In this document: positions 26,275 through 35,283 of the stretch, one piece after another
Layout: every line of letters starts with the position of its first letter
How positions within the stretch are numbered: position 1 is the first letter of the stretch
Assembly (NCBI RefSeq): GCF_021271205.1
Contig: NZ_JAIWKS010000007.1
Location: 1 to 64,000, forward strand
Source: Pseudomonas uvaldensis
Lineage (GTDB): Bacteria; Pseudomonadota; Gammaproteobacteria; Pseudomonadales; Pseudomonadaceae
Length of the DNA: 64,000 nucleotides
Direction: 5' to 3'
Notes under the pieces: model-generated
Seen by the model: only the letters and a program-made list of their open reading frames with translations
Databases searched by the model: none
Told to the model about the DNA's origin: nothing
Translations under genes and position numbers: made by a program

Positions 26275-26405
26275 CAATTGTTCCCACAGCAAATGCTCCC
26301 AAAGTAAGAAGTTGAACACGTCCTCTCGCCTGTTTCCCAGTAAACTCTGTTTCTTTTAGCCGCCTCTCCCTTCCTGCGGCCATTATCTGTTTTATGGAGT
26401 TCACC

Positions 26406-27650
26406 TTGCGTCTGTTCCACACCTCCGACTGGCACCTGGGGCAAAACCTGCACGGCCAGGAGCGCGATTTCGAGCACGCGTGTTTCCTCCAGTGGCTGCT
26501 GCGCCAGTTGGCCAGTGAAAAACCCGACGTACTGCTGATCGCCGGGGATATCTTCGACACCGTGAACCCACCGGTCAAAGCCCAGGAGCGGCTGTACGAC
26601 TTCATCGTCAGCGCCCATGAACAAACCCCCAACCTGACCATCGTGATGATTGCCGGTAACCATGACTCCGGCTCACGGATCGAACTGCCCGCCCCCCTGA
26701 TGCGGCGGTTGCGTACCCATGCCCTGGGCCGGGTGTTGTGGCTGGACGACGGACAACTGGACGTCGAGCGCCTGTTGCTGCCGCTGCCCGACGCCAAGGG
26801 CAAGGTCAAGGCGTGGTGCCTGGCCCTGCCGTTCCTGCGTCCCGCCGAAGTGACCGGCGCGCAACTGGGGGATGATTACCTGCGAGGCATCGGTCAGGTC
26901 CACGAGTGGCTGATCGCCGCTGCCAACGCCAAGCGCAAGAAAGGCCAGGCACTCATTGCCGTCAGTCACGCCCACATGGCCGGCGGTTCCGTGTCCGAAG
27001 ACTCGGAGCGCAGCCTGATCATCGGCAACGCCGAGGCCCTGCCCGCCAGCCTGTTCGGCACGAGCATCAGCTACGTTGCCCTCGGTCATTTGCACAAGCC
27101 ACAGAAGGTCAACGGCGAGGAACGCATCCGCTACAGCGGCTCGCCAATTCCTCTGTCGTTCTCCGAGATCGGCTATCAACATCAGATCCTGGACATCACC
27201 CTGGACGGCGAAACCCTGGCGAAGGTCGAGCCACGGTTGATTCCCCGTGCCGTCAATCTGCAACGCCTGGGCCCGGCGCCCCTCGCCGAGATCCTGGTGC
27301 AACTCAAGGAATTGCCCGACGTCGACCTGCTGGCCGATGTCCAACGCCAACCCTGGCTGGAAGTGCGGGTACGCCTCGACGAACCGCAACCAGACCTGCG
27401 CCACCAGGTGGAAAGTGCACTGCAAGGCAAAGCCGTGCGCCTGGTGCGGATCGCCGCCGAGTACGCCGGCACCGGCGATGCCGGGCGCGCCGATGACGAC
27501 GCGGCGCTGATCGAGCTGGATCAACTGAGCCCGCACGAGCTGTTCAGCCGCGCCTGGCAGGACACCTATGGCAACGAAGTGGACGAACAGACCCTCCAGG
27601 ATTTTGCCGCGCTGTTGCAGGACGTGCAGATGGAGGACGAGCAGCCATGA
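26406..27650 (+). CDS. sbcD: SbcD exonuclease subunit
   Basis: 414 residues. The Mre11-type nuclease: metal-binding motifs DWHLG at 8-12, then LLIAGDIFDT, AGNHDSG, and SHAHMAGG, with YVALGHLHKPQ further on. With SbcC it cleaves hairpins and protein-blocked DNA ends. The start is set at a TTG (26406) because the motif-proximal start MRLFHTSDWHLG is universal in SbcD and a GGAG lies 6 nt upstream; the in-frame ATG at 26394 contains that ribosome site. The stop overlaps the sbcC start. Confidence 0.93.
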   Translation: MRLFHTSDWHLGQNLHGQERDFEHACFLQWLLRQLASEKPDVLLIAGDIFDTVNPPVKAQERLYDFIVSAHEQTPNLTIVMIAGNHDSGSRIELPAPLMRRLRTHALGRVLWLDDGQLDVERLLLPLPDAKGKVKAWCLALPFLRPAEVTGAQLGDDYLRGIGQVHEWLIAAANAKRKKGQALIAVSHAHMAGGSVSEDSERSLIIGNAEALPASLFGTSISYVALGHLHKPQKVNGEERIRYSGSPIPLSFSEIGYQHQILDITLDGETLAKVEPRLIPRAVNLQRLGPAPLAEILVQLKELPDVDLLADVQRQPWLEVRVRLDEPQPDLRHQVESALQGKAVRLVRIAAEYAGTGDAGRADDDAALIELDQLSPHELFSRAWQDTYGNEVDEQTLQDFAALLQDVQMEDEQP

Positions 27651-30600
27651 AGATCCTTGCGATCCGCCTCAAGAACCTCGCCTCCCTGGCTGGCCCGTTC
27701 GACATCGATTTCACCGCCGAACCCCTCGCCAGCGCCGGCCTGTTCGCCATCACCGGCCCGACGGGCGCCGGCAAGAGCACGTTGCTCGACGCACTGTGCC
27801 TGGCGTTGTTCGGGGCCGTACCGCGCCTCAACAACACCGGGCGCGACGCCAAGGTCCCGGATGCCGACGGCGAGATCGCCACGGGCGACCCACGCACGCT
27901 GTTGCGCCGCGGCACCGGCGAGGGCTACGCCGAAGTGGATTTCCGGGGCATCGACGGGCGCCGCTATCGCGCCCGCTGGGAGGCCAATCGCGCCCGGGAA
28001 AAGGCTGGCGGCAAACTGCAAGCCAGCCGCCAGAGCCTGCGGGACCTGGACAACGATCAATTGCTGGCAAGCCAGAAAAGTGAATACAAGACTCAGCTCG
28101 AAGCGGTCCTGGGCCTGAACTTCGAGCAGTTCACCCGCGCCGTGCTGTTGGCGCAGAGTGAGTTCAGCGCCTTTCTCAAGGCCGATGACAACGAACGCAG
28201 CGAGCTGCTGGAAAAGCTCACCGACACCGCCCTGTACACCCGGCTCGGCCGGCGGGCCTTCGACAAGGCCAAGCACGCCAAGGAAAACCACCGGCAATTG
28301 CAGGAGCAGGCTACTGGCGTCACGCCATTGGCACCTGAAGCACGTGCGGAGCTGGACCAGCGTTTCAACGAAGCCCAGCAACGGCTCAAGACCCAGCAGG
28401 CACAACTCAAGCAACTGGAGCAGCAGCACACCTGGCTCAAGGACCTGCACCAGCTGCAGGACGAACACGCCAGCGCCACCGAGCAACTGCAACAGGCCCA
28501 GGCCGAATGGAACGCCCTGGCGGACGACCGCCTGAAACTGACTCGCCTGGAGCAACTGGCGCCCCAGCGGCATCAGTTCATCCGCCAGACGGAACTGACC
28601 CGGCAACTGGCGCCCCTGGCGGCACAGATCCAGCAGCTCAGCCAGCAACAGATCGACCTGACCGAACGACAGACGCAACTGGAAAAGGCCCTGGGTGCAG
28701 CGCAACTGGCGTTGGTTGCGGCCCGCCAGCAAAGCACCGACAGCGCGCCGTTGCTGCGCCAGGCTTTCGAAGAGCAGAGCACCCTCGCCCGCCTGTCCAG
28801 TGACGCCGACCAGGGCGCCGAGCGCCAACAGCAGGCCCAACAAGCCTGCACCGAGGGCCAGCACACCCTTGAAACCTTGCAGGAACAGCAACGGCAGGTG
28901 GCCGGGCGCTTACAGCGCATCGCCGATGAGCTGGAGCAGAGCCTGCACCTCGCCCCGTTGAGTGACGCCTGGAATGCCTATCGCGATCGCCTCCAGCAAC
29001 TGATGCTGATCGGCAACCGCCTGAACAAGGGCCAGACCGAACTCGCCGCCCTGGAGCAAAGCGCCGCCAGCGCCAGCGAGGAGTTGACGGCCCGCCGGCA
29101 AGAACTGGAAGTGCTCTACAAGGAAGCCGGCGCCGAGCCCGAAGCAGTGGCCGAACAGATCCAGTTGCTTGGCAACCTGCTACAGGACAACCGCAAACAA
29201 CAGCGTGCGTTCGAGGAGCTGACGCGGCTGTGGGCCCAACAGCAAGAGCTGGACAAGCGCAATGCCGAACTGGAACAACGCCAGCAACAGGCGTTGCAGG
29301 AGCGCGACCGGCTGGTGCGCGAGGGCAGTGAAGCCAAGGCCGAACTGGCGCTTGCCGAACAGACCCTGACGGTCACCCGTGAACTGTTGGAGCGCCAACG
29401 CCTGGCCCGTAGCGAAAGCGTTGAGCAACTGCGGGCCCAACTCCAGGACGACCAGCCCTGCCCGGTGTGCGGCAGCGTCGAGCATCCTTACCATCAACCC
29501 GAGGCCCTGCTGCAAAGCCTCGGCCGTCATGATGAGCATGAAGAGGCCAACGCCCGCAAAGCCGTCGACCTGCTCAATGAAAAGGTCATCGACCTGCGCG
29601 CCCGATACAGCGGCGTCATCGCCCAGCTCAAAGAGCTGCGCCAGCAACAGGAACAGCTCGCCAGCCAGCAGCAAGGCCTGGCGCCCAGCCTTGAAGCCCA
29701 TCCGCTGTCCGCGCCACTGCTGGCGCAGGACGGGATCCGACGCGAGGCCTGGCTGACCCAGCAGAACAACCAGCTCCACCAACGCATCACCCAGGATGAA
29801 CAACGACAAGCCGCCCTCCTGACCCTGCAACAGGACGCTTCGCGCCTGACTCAACGCCTGCGCAGCGCTGAAACGGCGAGCCAGCAGGCAACCCAACACC
29901 TGGATAAGCAGCGACAGGAACTGGCCCACGACCGTCAGCGCCTGGACGAGGAGCTGAGCCATTTCAGCACCTTGCTGCCCGCCGACACCCTGCAAGCCCT
30001 GCGCACCGAACCCGCCGCCACCTTCCTGCAGCTGGACCGGCAGATCGCCCAGCGTCTGGAGCAGCAGGAACAGCAGCGCGAGGAACTCAGCGAACAGCTC
30101 CAGCGCCAGCAAACCCTGGAGAAAGAACAGGACCGCCAGCAGACCCGGACCCAGCAACTGGAGTCGGCGCGCCAGCAACTCCAGGCCTTGACCGAGCAAC
30201 GGCAGGCTTGCCAACAAAGACTCACACAATTGCTGGGCGATCACGCCAGCGCCGAACAGTGGCAGCAGCAGCTCGACCAGGCCCTGGAGCAGGCACGCGC
30301 CGCCGAGACGACGGCCAACCAGCAACTGCACGAGCTGCGCAACAGCCTCGTGCAACTGGCTACCGAACTCAAGGCCCGCCAGGAACAGGCGCTGGCGCTG
30401 GAGACGGAATGTCAGGCGCTGGCCGCCGGCATTGCCCAATGGCGCACTTCCCATCCGGAGTTGGACGACGCCGCCCTTGAAGCGCTGCTCGGCCTGGACG
30501 AGCAACACGTCGGGCAATTGCGCCAGCGACTGCTCAACACCGAGAAAGCCATCGAACAGGCCCGTGTGCTGCTGACCGAACGTGAGCAGCGTTTGCAGAA

Positions 30601-31288
30601 CCATCAGGCCCAGCACAACGGCCATCTGTCGCCGGAACAATTGGTCGATGCCCTCAACGAACTGCAGACGCAATGTGACGCCAGCGAACAGCAGTGCGCC
30701 GAACTACGCGCCCAGCAAGCCGAAGATCAACGCCGGCAGAACGCCAACCAGGCCCTGGCCTTGCAAATCGAACAGGCTTACGCCGAATACCAGCGCTGGG
30801 CGCGACTGGATGCACTGATCGGCTCGGCCACCGGCGATCGCTTCCGCAAACTGGCCCAGGCCTACAACCTCGACTTACTGGTGCACCACGCCAATGCCCA
30901 ACTGCGACAACTGGTGCGACGCTACCGGCTCAAGCGCGGCGGCAGCATGCTCGGTCTGTTGGTGCTGGACACGGAAATGGGTGATGAGCTGCGCTCGGTG
31001 CATTCATTGTCCGGCGGCGAAACCTTCCTGGTATCCCTCGCCCTGGCCCTGGGCCTGGCCTCGATGGCGTCCAGTACGCTGAGAATCGAATCGCTGTTCA
31101 TCGATGAAGGCTTCGGCAGCCTCGATCCTGAGTCCCTGCAATTGGCAATGGATGCCCTCGACGGCTTACAGGCCCAGGGACGCAAGGTCGCGGTCATTTC
31201 CCATGTGCAGGAGATGCATGAGCGGATCCCGGTGCAGATTCGGGTGCATCGTCAAGGGAATGGGCTGAGTACGGTGGAAGTCAAGTAA
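27647..31288 (+). CDS. sbcC: SbcC exonuclease subunit (Rad50-like SMC ATPase)
   Basis: 1213 residues. Walker A GPTGAGKS at 37-44; two very long Gln/Glu-rich coiled-coil arms (about 180-600 and 640-1030) separated by a zinc hook CPVC at 605-608; C-terminal signature HSLSGGETFLVSLALALGLAS and Walker B SLFIDEGFGSLD. It forms the ATP-driven arm of the SbcCD nuclease, which removes hairpins and unusual DNA ends. Length fits the longer gamma-proteobacterial proteins. It follows sbcD with a 4-nt overlap and a perfect REP-derived hairpin lies 20 nt past the stop. Confidence 0.95.
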   Translation: MKILAIRLKNLASLAGPFDIDFTAEPLASAGLFAITGPTGAGKSTLLDALCLALFGAVPRLNNTGRDAKVPDADGEIATGDPRTLLRRGTGEGYAEVDFRGIDGRRYRARWEANRAREKAGGKLQASRQSLRDLDNDQLLASQKSEYKTQLEAVLGLNFEQFTRAVLLAQSEFSAFLKADDNERSELLEKLTDTALYTRLGRRAFDKAKHAKENHRQLQEQATGVTPLAPEARAELDQRFNEAQQRLKTQQAQLKQLEQQHTWLKDLHQLQDEHASATEQLQQAQAEWNALADDRLKLTRLEQLAPQRHQFIRQTELTRQLAPLAAQIQQLSQQQIDLTERQTQLEKALGAAQLALVAARQQSTDSAPLLRQAFEEQSTLARLSSDADQGAERQQQAQQACTEGQHTLETLQEQQRQVAGRLQRIADELEQSLHLAPLSDAWNAYRDRLQQLMLIGNRLNKGQTELAALEQSAASASEELTARRQELEVLYKEAGAEPEAVAEQIQLLGNLLQDNRKQQRAFEELTRLWAQQQELDKRNAELEQRQQQALQERDRLVREGSEAKAELALAEQTLTVTRELLERQRLARSESVEQLRAQLQDDQPCPVCGSVEHPYHQPEALLQSLGRHDEHEEANARKAVDLLNEKVIDLRARYSGVIAQLKELRQQQEQLASQQQGLAPSLEAHPLSAPLLAQDGIRREAWLTQQNNQLHQRITQDEQRQAALLTLQQDASRLTQRLRSAETASQQATQHLDKQRQELAHDRQRLDEELSHFSTLLPADTLQALRTEPAATFLQLDRQIAQRLEQQEQQREELSEQLQRQQTLEKEQDRQQTRTQQLESARQQLQALTEQRQACQQRLTQLLGDHASAEQWQQQLDQALEQARAAETTANQQLHELRNSLVQLATELKARQEQALALETECQALAAGIAQWRTSHPELDDAALEALLGLDEQHVGQLRQRLLNTEKAIEQARVLLTEREQRLQNHQAQHNGHLSPEQLVDALNELQTQCDASEQQCAELRAQQAEDQRRQNANQALALQIEQAYAEYQRWARLDALIGSATGDRFRKLAQAYNLDLLVHHANAQLRQLVRRYRLKRGGSMLGLLVLDTEMGDELRSVHSLSGGETFLVSLALALGLASMASSTLRIESLFIDEGFGSLDPESLQLAMDALDGLQAQGRKVAVISHVQEMHERIPVQIRVHRQGNGLSTVEVK

Positions 31289-31308
31289 GACGGCTGAATA
31301 CCTGTGGA

Positions 31309-31342
31309 CCTTGTGGGAGCGAGCAGGCTCGCTCCCACAAGG
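31309..31342. repeat. Perfect compact REP-derived hairpin
   Basis: Sixteen-base arms CCTTGTGGGAGCGAGC (31309-31324) and GCTCGCTCCCACAAGG (31327-31342) with a 2-nt centre. It lies between converging sbcC and a small gene, so it could serve as a transcription or decay barrier for both. Confidence 0.8.
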
Positions 31343-31367
31343 ACTGCGGCTTGACTGATTCACCCGA

Positions 31368-31493
31368 TCACTCTTGCAGCAAGCTGAGTAATCGCTCACG
31401 CGCCGCTTCCGGCTCGCCGGGAACCGGCTGGGCGGCAGAAACAATCGGGGTGGAATAGAGGAACAGCAGCATCATTGCCAGACGCATCGCCAT
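31368..31493 (-). CDS. 41-residue exported peptide
   Basis: Reads MAMRLAMMLLFLYSTPIVSA, then AQPVPGEPEAARERLLSLLQE: a signal peptide followed by only about 21 mature residues. AAGGA lies 8 nt before the ATG at 31493. No family is recognised. The tail is amphipathic and charged. Small size makes the call depend on the ribosome site and clear signal sequence. Confidence 0.6.
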   Translation of the reverse strand: MAMRLAMMLLFLYSTPIVSAAQPVPGEPEAARERLLSLLQE

Positions 31494-31607
31494 GGTGTTG
31501 ATCCTTGTGAGGAGGAGTCAATTTTTCAGCGTCAAATTTAAACACATGGCCATGTGATATTACAGCGGGATTTTCAGAACACCCTGAAGCGCCTTATGAA
31601 AACGACG

Positions 31608-31655
31608 AAGCCTGCGATCTTTTCTCTTCTTGAAAGATGAAAAGATCGCAGGTTT
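31608..31655. terminator. Long hairpin terminator
   Basis: Arms AAGCCTGCGATCTTTTC (31608-31624) and GAAAAGATCGCAGGTTT (31639-31655), one mismatch at most. It lies 18 nt beyond the stop of the small exported-protein gene at 31673. This GATCGCAGG hairpin is also a common dispersed element in Pseudomonas. Confidence 0.75.
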
Positions 31656-31672
31656 CAGAGGTCGCACGTCGC

Positions 31673-31852
31673 TCAGTGTTGGGACTTGTGATCCAGGGCG
31701 GCGTAGAAGTTGGCGCTTTGTTGCAGGTATTTCTCGGTGTAGGTCTGGGTGCGATTTTTCTTGTCGCTGATCTCGATGCTGGCACTGGCTGGCAATGCCA
31801 CGGTGGCGGAGATAGCGGAAGCGGCGATCACGGAAAAAAGGTTAAGGTTCAT
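31673..31852 (-). CDS. Small exported protein (59 residues)
   Basis: Signal peptide about 1-24 (MNLNLFSVIAASAISATVAL, cleavage after PASA), then a short hydrophilic mature part with SIEISDKKNRTQTYTEKYLQ and a QSANFYAALDHKSQH end. The ATG at 31852 is preceded by GAGGAT. No function recognised. A strong hairpin terminator follows. Its size and the presence of another tiny exported gene just downstream (31368-31493) suggest small envelope peptides. Confidence 0.68.
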   Translation of the reverse strand: MNLNLFSVIAASAISATVALPASASIEISDKKNRTQTYTEKYLQQSANFYAALDHKSQH

Positions 31853-31979
31853 GGCGGTATCCTCGGATTCAGTTGGCTGTCTTGCCCGGTTGGGCCGTGA
31901 AGCAAACTTACGCGCCGAGGCGTCTCGTCTTGAAATGCTTTGCACTGCTAGCGAATATCAGCCTCATTGATACAACGGC

Positions 31980-32004
31980 GCAGGCCCCGAAAAACGGGGC
32001 CTGC
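31980..32004 (-). terminator. Hairpin terminator after the lactonase gene
   Basis: Ten-base arms GCAGGCCCCG (31980-31989) and CGGGGCCTGC (31995-32004) with a 5-nt A loop, 4 nt beyond the lactonase stop codon. A weak T stretch follows on the minus strand. Confidence 0.65.
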
Positions 32005-32007
32005 GGT

Positions 32008-33183
32008 CTATTGACGCAGTATGAATTTCAGATCGCTCGGTGCATCCATCGCCAACTTCTGCACGGTTTTACCCAGCAGACCGGTCTTGAGATCGCGCTC
32101 CACCACCACGATCTGATTGCTCTTCTGGTTGCCGATCAGCATGAATTTTTCACTCGGATCCAGACTGAACTCTCGCGGATGGTCCCCTTCCACGGAGCGG
32201 CGCTGAAGTTCTTTGAGCGTACCGGCGGCCGGGTCGATGGCGAACACCAGCACTTCGTTGCTGGTCCCCCGATTGCTCACGTACAGGAACTTGCCGTCCT
32301 TCGAGGCGTGCAGCGCAGCCGCCGCCCTGCCCGCCTGCGGCTTACCCGGCGCCAGGTCGACCAATTGGCGCTGGGTCAGTTGGCCCTCGCGGTAATCGAA
32401 CACCGCGACCTGTGCGCTCATCTCCAGCGTCAGCCAGGCGTGCTTGCCATCGGCGCTGAACAACAGATGGCGCGGCCCGCTGCCGGGTGGCAATTGGACG
32501 AAGGCCGGGTCGGCGGCGGTCAGCGGCAGTTCGGGGTTGGCCTTGGGGTCGTAGCGGTAGACGAACACCTTGTCCGCCCCCAGGTCGTTGGCGAATACAT
32601 AGTGGCCATCGGGAGAGGACACCGCCGAGTGAACATGGGCCGACCTCTGCCGCTCGGGATTGACCCGGCTCGGCTGATGGCTGCTCAACTGCACCGGGGG
32701 CGCAAGCTTGCCGTCGGCGCCCACCGGCAACACCGCCAGGGTGCCGCCCGGGTCTTCCATCACCGAATAGTTGCTCACCAGCAAATGCCGGCGGTCGCCG
32801 CTGAGGCTGGAATGGGTCGGCTCGTTGCCCAGAGACTGCACCTGGTTGATCAGGCTCAGTTCATGGGTCTTGGGATCGATGGCATAGCTGCTGACCTTGC
32901 CCACCGGATCCTTCTGACCCGGCCCGTTTTCGTTGACCACGAACAGGCGGCTCATGTCCGGCGAAAGGGTCAACCACGACGGATTGTCAGTCTTGATCAC
33001 CTGCAACGGCTTGGCATCGAGTTGGCCGGTGCGGCTGTCGAACTGAAGGCGATAGAGACCCTGGCTCTGGCCGGCGGTGTAGGAACCCACCAACAGTTGA
33101 TGGCGCTCTTCGGTGTCCGCCTGAACGCCCATGGCGCCCACACTGCCGGCCATCAACAGCGGCCAGAGACTACGCATCTTCAT
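32008..33183 (-). CDS. Exported seven-bladed beta-propeller lactonase (YbhE/Pgl-like)
   Basis: 391 residues. A signal peptide (about 1-22, cleavage near GVQADT) is followed by repeated blades with SLTLSPDMSRLFVVNENG, HSSLSGDRRHLLVSNYS, HVHSAVSSPDGHYVFANDLG, GPRHLLFSADGKHAWLTLE and the FSLDPSEKFMLIGNQ block. This matches the 6-phosphogluconolactonase-like propeller family, but the export signal argues for a periplasmic sugar-lactone or related substrate. The start at 33183 has GAGG 8 nt upstream; ATGs at 33177-33201 are alternatives. It overlaps the DUF5629 stop, so the two are probably one transcript. The neighbouring pentonate genes make a sugar lactone an attractive, unproven substrate. Confidence 0.83.
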   Translation of the reverse strand: MKMRSLWPLLMAGSVGAMGVQADTEERHQLLVGSYTAGQSQGLYRLQFDSRTGQLDAKPLQVIKTDNPSWLTLSPDMSRLFVVNENGPGQKDPVGKVSSYAIDPKTHELSLINQVQSLGNEPTHSSLSGDRRHLLVSNYSVMEDPGGTLAVLPVGADGKLAPPVQLSSHQPSRVNPERQRSAHVHSAVSSPDGHYVFANDLGADKVFVYRYDPKANPELPLTAADPAFVQLPPGSGPRHLLFSADGKHAWLTLEMSAQVAVFDYREGQLTQRQLVDLAPGKPQAGRAAAALHASKDGKFLYVSNRGTSNEVLVFAIDPAAGTLKELQRRSVEGDHPREFSLDPSEKFMLIGNQKSNQIVVVERDLKTGLLGKTVQKLAMDAPSDLKFILRQ

Positions 33184-33466
33184 GTTCGTCATCCTCATCA
33201 TTGTGGCCGCTGGTCGCTTCTACGCACTCCAATTGGTGGTCGCCCGAATCGCTGGAGATGATCCAGTGATTCGCAGCCTTGTCGAACGTCGCGGCCTGCA
33301 TTTGCGCCGGGGTGAAACGCCAACGTTCCAGGGTACGACCGTTCATGCACTCGACGTGCAATTGGTCCTGTTCATCGAAGGAAAAATCGAAAGCGTGCAG
33401 CCCGTCGATGATCAGCATGTCGCAGGATTCGAGGGCTTGCAGCAAGGTGTCGGTCTGGGCAGTCAT
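33170..33466 (-). CDS. DUF5629 family protein
   Basis: 98 residues, no signal peptide. The pattern LLQALESCDMLIIDGLHAFD and RRWRFTPAQMQAATFD-like segment, with an acidic end (HNDEDDEHEDA), is that of DUF5629, a small family found almost only in Pseudomonas. The ATG at 33466 (MTAQTDTLL) is preferred; a start at 33499 is possible. Function unknown. It overlaps the lactonase start by 14 nt. Confidence 0.75.
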   Translation of the reverse strand: MTAQTDTLLQALESCDMLIIDGLHAFDFSFDEQDQLHVECMNGRTLERWRFTPAQMQAATFDKAANHWIISSDSGDHQLECVEATSGHNDEDDEHEDA

Positions 33467-33562
33467 GGCGATCAGTCGTTCTTGGGGGAAAGCCGGCATG
33501 ATAACCCAATGTGGAGGTGGGTCCGGGGTCAGGCTCCGGATAGGCTGATGCCAGGGCCATCG

Positions 33563-33647
33563 CCTTCGCGAGCAAGCCCGCTCCCACAAGGATTTGTTGT
33601 GGTATGTGGCCCCGCTGATCCCTGTGGGAGCGGGCTTGCTCGCGAAG
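33563..33647. repeat. REP pair
   Basis: Facing copies at 33563-33590 and 33622-33647 between the DUF5629 start and the dehydrogenase stop. Confidence 0.85.
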
Positions 33648-33689
33648 AGACCGGCACATCCAACCACAACGTGCCGGCCACCCCAAGGC

Positions 33690-35270
33690 TCAGAGCCCTT
33701 CGCGCCCCATCACCCCATCCACCAACCGCAGGATCCCCAACGGGTTGGCATTCTTCAGCGGTTCCGGCAGCAGGCTGTCGGGGTAGTTCTGGAAGCACAC
33801 AGGCCGCAGGAAGCGGTCGATCGCCAACGTACCCACCGACGTGCCACGGGCATCGGACGTGGCCGGGTACGGCCCGCCATGGACCATCGAGTCACACACT
33901 TCGACACCGGTCGGATAACCGTTGAGCAGGATGCGACCGACTTTCTGCTCCAGCAACGGCGTCAACTCGCCGAACTGTTCGAAATCCGCCGGTTCGCCAA
34001 TGATCGTCGCGGTCAACTGGCCGTGCAGACCATTGAGCGCAGCAGTGAGTTGGGCCTGATCGGCCACTTCGACGAATACCGTGGTCGGACCAAACACTTC
34101 TTCCTGCAGTGCCTCGTCACCGTTGATCAGCAGGCTGGCGTCAGCCTTGAACAACTGCGGCTGGGCCTGGTTGCCCTGCTGCTCGCGCCCGGCCAGATGC
34201 TCGATGCCGGGGTGAGCCAGCAGTTTTTGCAGGCCTTTGCCATAGCTTTGCAGCGTACCGGCATTAAGCATGGTCTGCGGCGCCTGGTCGCCGATCAGCG
34301 CGGCCACTTGTTGGGTGAACGCGGTGAACTGCGGCGAGCGGATACCGATCACCAGGCCGGGGTTGGTGCAGAACTGGCCGCACCCCTGCACCACCGAAGC
34401 GGTCAGGTCGCGGGCGACGGTTTCGGCGCGGGTGTCCAAGGCCTTGGGCAGCACGATCACCGGGTTGATGCTCGACATCTCGGCAAACACCGGGATCGGC
34501 TGTGGGCGTGCCGCCGCCATGTCGCACAGAGCACGACCACCGCGCAGGGAACCGGTGAAGCCCACGGCCTGGATCGCCGGATGCTTGACCAGCCACTCGC
34601 CGACGCCACCGCCATAGATCATGTTGAACACACCGGCTGGCATCGAGGTTTTCTCGGCGGCGCGGATGATCGCGTCCGCCACCCATTCGGCCGTCGCCAT
34701 GTGGCCGCTGTGGGCCTTGAACACCACCGGGCAACCGGCGGCCAGGGCCGACGCGGTATCGCCACCGGCGGTGGAGAACGCCAACGGAAAGTTACTCGCA
34801 CCGAACACCGCCACCGGGCCCAGGCCGATGCGGTACTGGCGCAGATCGGGGCGTGGCAGTGGTGTACGCTCAGGCAACGCTCGGTCGATGCGTGCGCCAT
34901 AAAAATCACCCCGGCGCAGGACTTTGGCGAACAGGCGCATCTGGCCGCTGGTACGACCGCGCTCGCCCTGGATACGCGCCGCCGGCAAGGCGGTTTCACG
35001 GCACACCACGGCGACGAACTCATCACCCAAGGCGTCCAGCTCATCGGCAATGGCGTCGAGGAACTCGGCCCGACGCACCGCGCTCAAGCTGCGATAAGTC
35101 GGATAAGCGGCAGCGGCGGCCTTGGCGGCGGCGTCGACTTCTTCTGCCGTGGCCTGGATGAATTCGCCGGGCAAGGCTTCGCCGGTGCTCGCATCGACGC
35201 TCTGCAGACGGGTCTGACCGGCCGCGCTTCGCGCCCCACCGATGTAGTTGTGGCCAAGGATCTGGTTCAT
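33690..35270 (-). CDS. Alpha-ketoglutarate semialdehyde (2,5-dioxovalerate) dehydrogenase
   Basis: 526 residues, NADP-type aldehyde dehydrogenase. The family start MNQILGHNYIGGARS, the catalytic Cys301 in GQFCTNPG, and NFPLAFSTAGGDTASALAAG and FTGSLRGGRAL blocks are typical of the KGSADH group, which converts alpha-ketoglutarate semialdehyde to alpha-ketoglutarate, the last step of non-phosphorylative pentose and related sugar-acid pathways. The start at 35270 has AGGAGA 7 nt upstream; longer open reading upstream is another gene's shadow. It follows the FAH-fold gene by 13 nt, so the two are co-transcribed. Confidence 0.9.
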   Translation of the reverse strand: MNQILGHNYIGGARSAAGQTRLQSVDASTGEALPGEFIQATAEEVDAAAKAAAAAYPTYRSLSAVRRAEFLDAIADELDALGDEFVAVVCRETALPAARIQGERGRTSGQMRLFAKVLRRGDFYGARIDRALPERTPLPRPDLRQYRIGLGPVAVFGASNFPLAFSTAGGDTASALAAGCPVVFKAHSGHMATAEWVADAIIRAAEKTSMPAGVFNMIYGGGVGEWLVKHPAIQAVGFTGSLRGGRALCDMAAARPQPIPVFAEMSSINPVIVLPKALDTRAETVARDLTASVVQGCGQFCTNPGLVIGIRSPQFTAFTQQVAALIGDQAPQTMLNAGTLQSYGKGLQKLLAHPGIEHLAGREQQGNQAQPQLFKADASLLINGDEALQEEVFGPTTVFVEVADQAQLTAALNGLHGQLTATIIGEPADFEQFGELTPLLEQKVGRILLNGYPTGVEVCDSMVHGGPYPATSDARGTSVGTLAIDRFLRPVCFQNYPDSLLPEPLKNANPLGILRLVDGVMGREGL

Positions 35271-35283
35271 CGCAAGTCTCCTC

